Under the pieces are notes generated by a model, which saw nothing but the letters and a program-made list of their open reading frames with translations, had not been told where the DNA came from and ran no database searches. Shown here one piece after another: positions 40,095 through 40,223 of a stretch of DNA of 40,223 nucleotides. Source of the DNA: Clostridium sp. (GTDB taxonomy: Bacteria; Bacillota; Clostridia; Clostridiales; Clostridiaceae); the NCBI GenBank assembly GCA_015058405.1, contig SVCL01000004.1, positions 1-40,223 of the forward strand. Reading direction: 5' to 3'. The stretch's first letter is position 1; each line of letters starts with the position of its first letter. Made by a program: the position numbers and the translations under genes.

Positions 40095-40132
40095 ACAAAA
40101 GGGTTAAATGCATTCGCATTTAGCCCTTTTGT
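40095..40132. terminator. Bidirectional terminator after the hydrolase gene
   Basis: ACAAAAGGGTTAAATGC (40095-40111) pairs with GCATTTAGCCCTTTTGT (40116-40132) with one G-U and a 4-nt loop. Confidence 0.85.
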
Positions 40133-40223
40133 TACTTAATATAAAAAGGTCTATAAAACTTTTTGTGAGATTGGACAATAAATTGTCCGAACCGGTAGGT
40201 AATAACCCTTTTCGGTCCAGCCA
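40133..40223 (-). other. Right edge: possible 3' end of a minus-strand gene
   Basis: All three minus-strand frames are open from the window edge back to within 10-70 codons of the terminator, so a gene reading leftward may end here, but the frame cannot be chosen and no family is recognised. GGACAA-TAAA-TTGTCC (40173-40188) and ACCGG..CGGT pairs add local symmetry. The bidirectional terminator at 40095 would suit a convergent gene. Confidence 0.25.

Noticed and set aside
40150..40223. tRNA or other structured RNA at the right edge ending in CCA
   Set aside because: No T-loop GGTTCGAATCC-like sequence or cloverleaf was found; short inverted repeats alone do not support it.

Overview
The window looks like chromosomal DNA of a Clostridium sensu stricto species. 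It is very AT-rich, has strong GGAGG/GAGGTG ribosome binding sites and occasional GTG or TTG starts, and its gene content is typical clostridial: a SCIFF ranthipeptide locus, DegV, a QueT transporter, archaeal-type Asd, an FFTR-like thioredoxin reductase lacking NADPH motifs, an orphan PAS histidine kinase and a DUF368 protein. I see no rRNA, tRNA, CRISPR array or phage module. The genus is inferred from these features, not from a database search.

Layout. 0-4.3 kb: a small membrane protein, a methyltransferase, a preQ1-I riboswitch controlling queT-queF-queC, and a P-loop kinase. 4.3-4.6 kb: a gene-free stretch dense in inverted repeats. 4.6-12 kb: iron alcohol dehydrogenase, orphan sensor kinase, DegV, chemotaxis receptor, undecaprenyl-phosphate translocase-type DUF368 protein. 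12.3-15.3 kb: MocR-type regulator and AlaX. 15.5-19.8 kb: SCIFF precursor (too short for ordinary ORF calling), its radical SAM maturase, an M16 peptidase and an Orn/Lys/Arg decarboxylase-family enzyme. 19.8-24.7 kb: YoaK, an HMA-like protein, a possible Rpn-like protein, a papain-fold protein, and LysR divergent from asd. 25-28.8 kb: htpG with a CtsR-like box inside its promoter, DEAD-box helicase, YaaR. 28.8-30 kb: an IS1595-like transposase-type gene. 30-34.2 kb: an SsuABC/ThiXYZ-type importer and an ABC exporter. 34.5-40.1 kb: a second papain-fold protein, thioredoxin-like protein, trx plus FFTR-type reductase, aromatic acid exporter family protein, a 50-residue small protein and a serine hydrolase.

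The most unusual feature is a dispersed repeat family. Sixteen copies of a ~20-nt arm (consensus CTGTTTTTAAAAAATGTTGG) occur in seven places, in inverted pairs, always just after a gene end and usually beside a terminator. Some pairs are compact palindromes (50-56 bp), others are 70-175 bp MITE-like elements. One set flanks the transposase-like gene at 28.9-29.8 kb. That protein keeps the zinc ribbon, helix-turn-helix and C-terminal motif of the IS1595/ISXO2 family but appears to have lost the catalytic acidic residues. This could be a transposase-derived DNA-binding protein with its own set of dispersed sites, or a defective element with its non-autonomous relatives.

Most other genes sit in short operons closed by clear intrinsic terminators. 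Coordinates of motifs were read by eye; family assignments come from recognised motifs, not searches.
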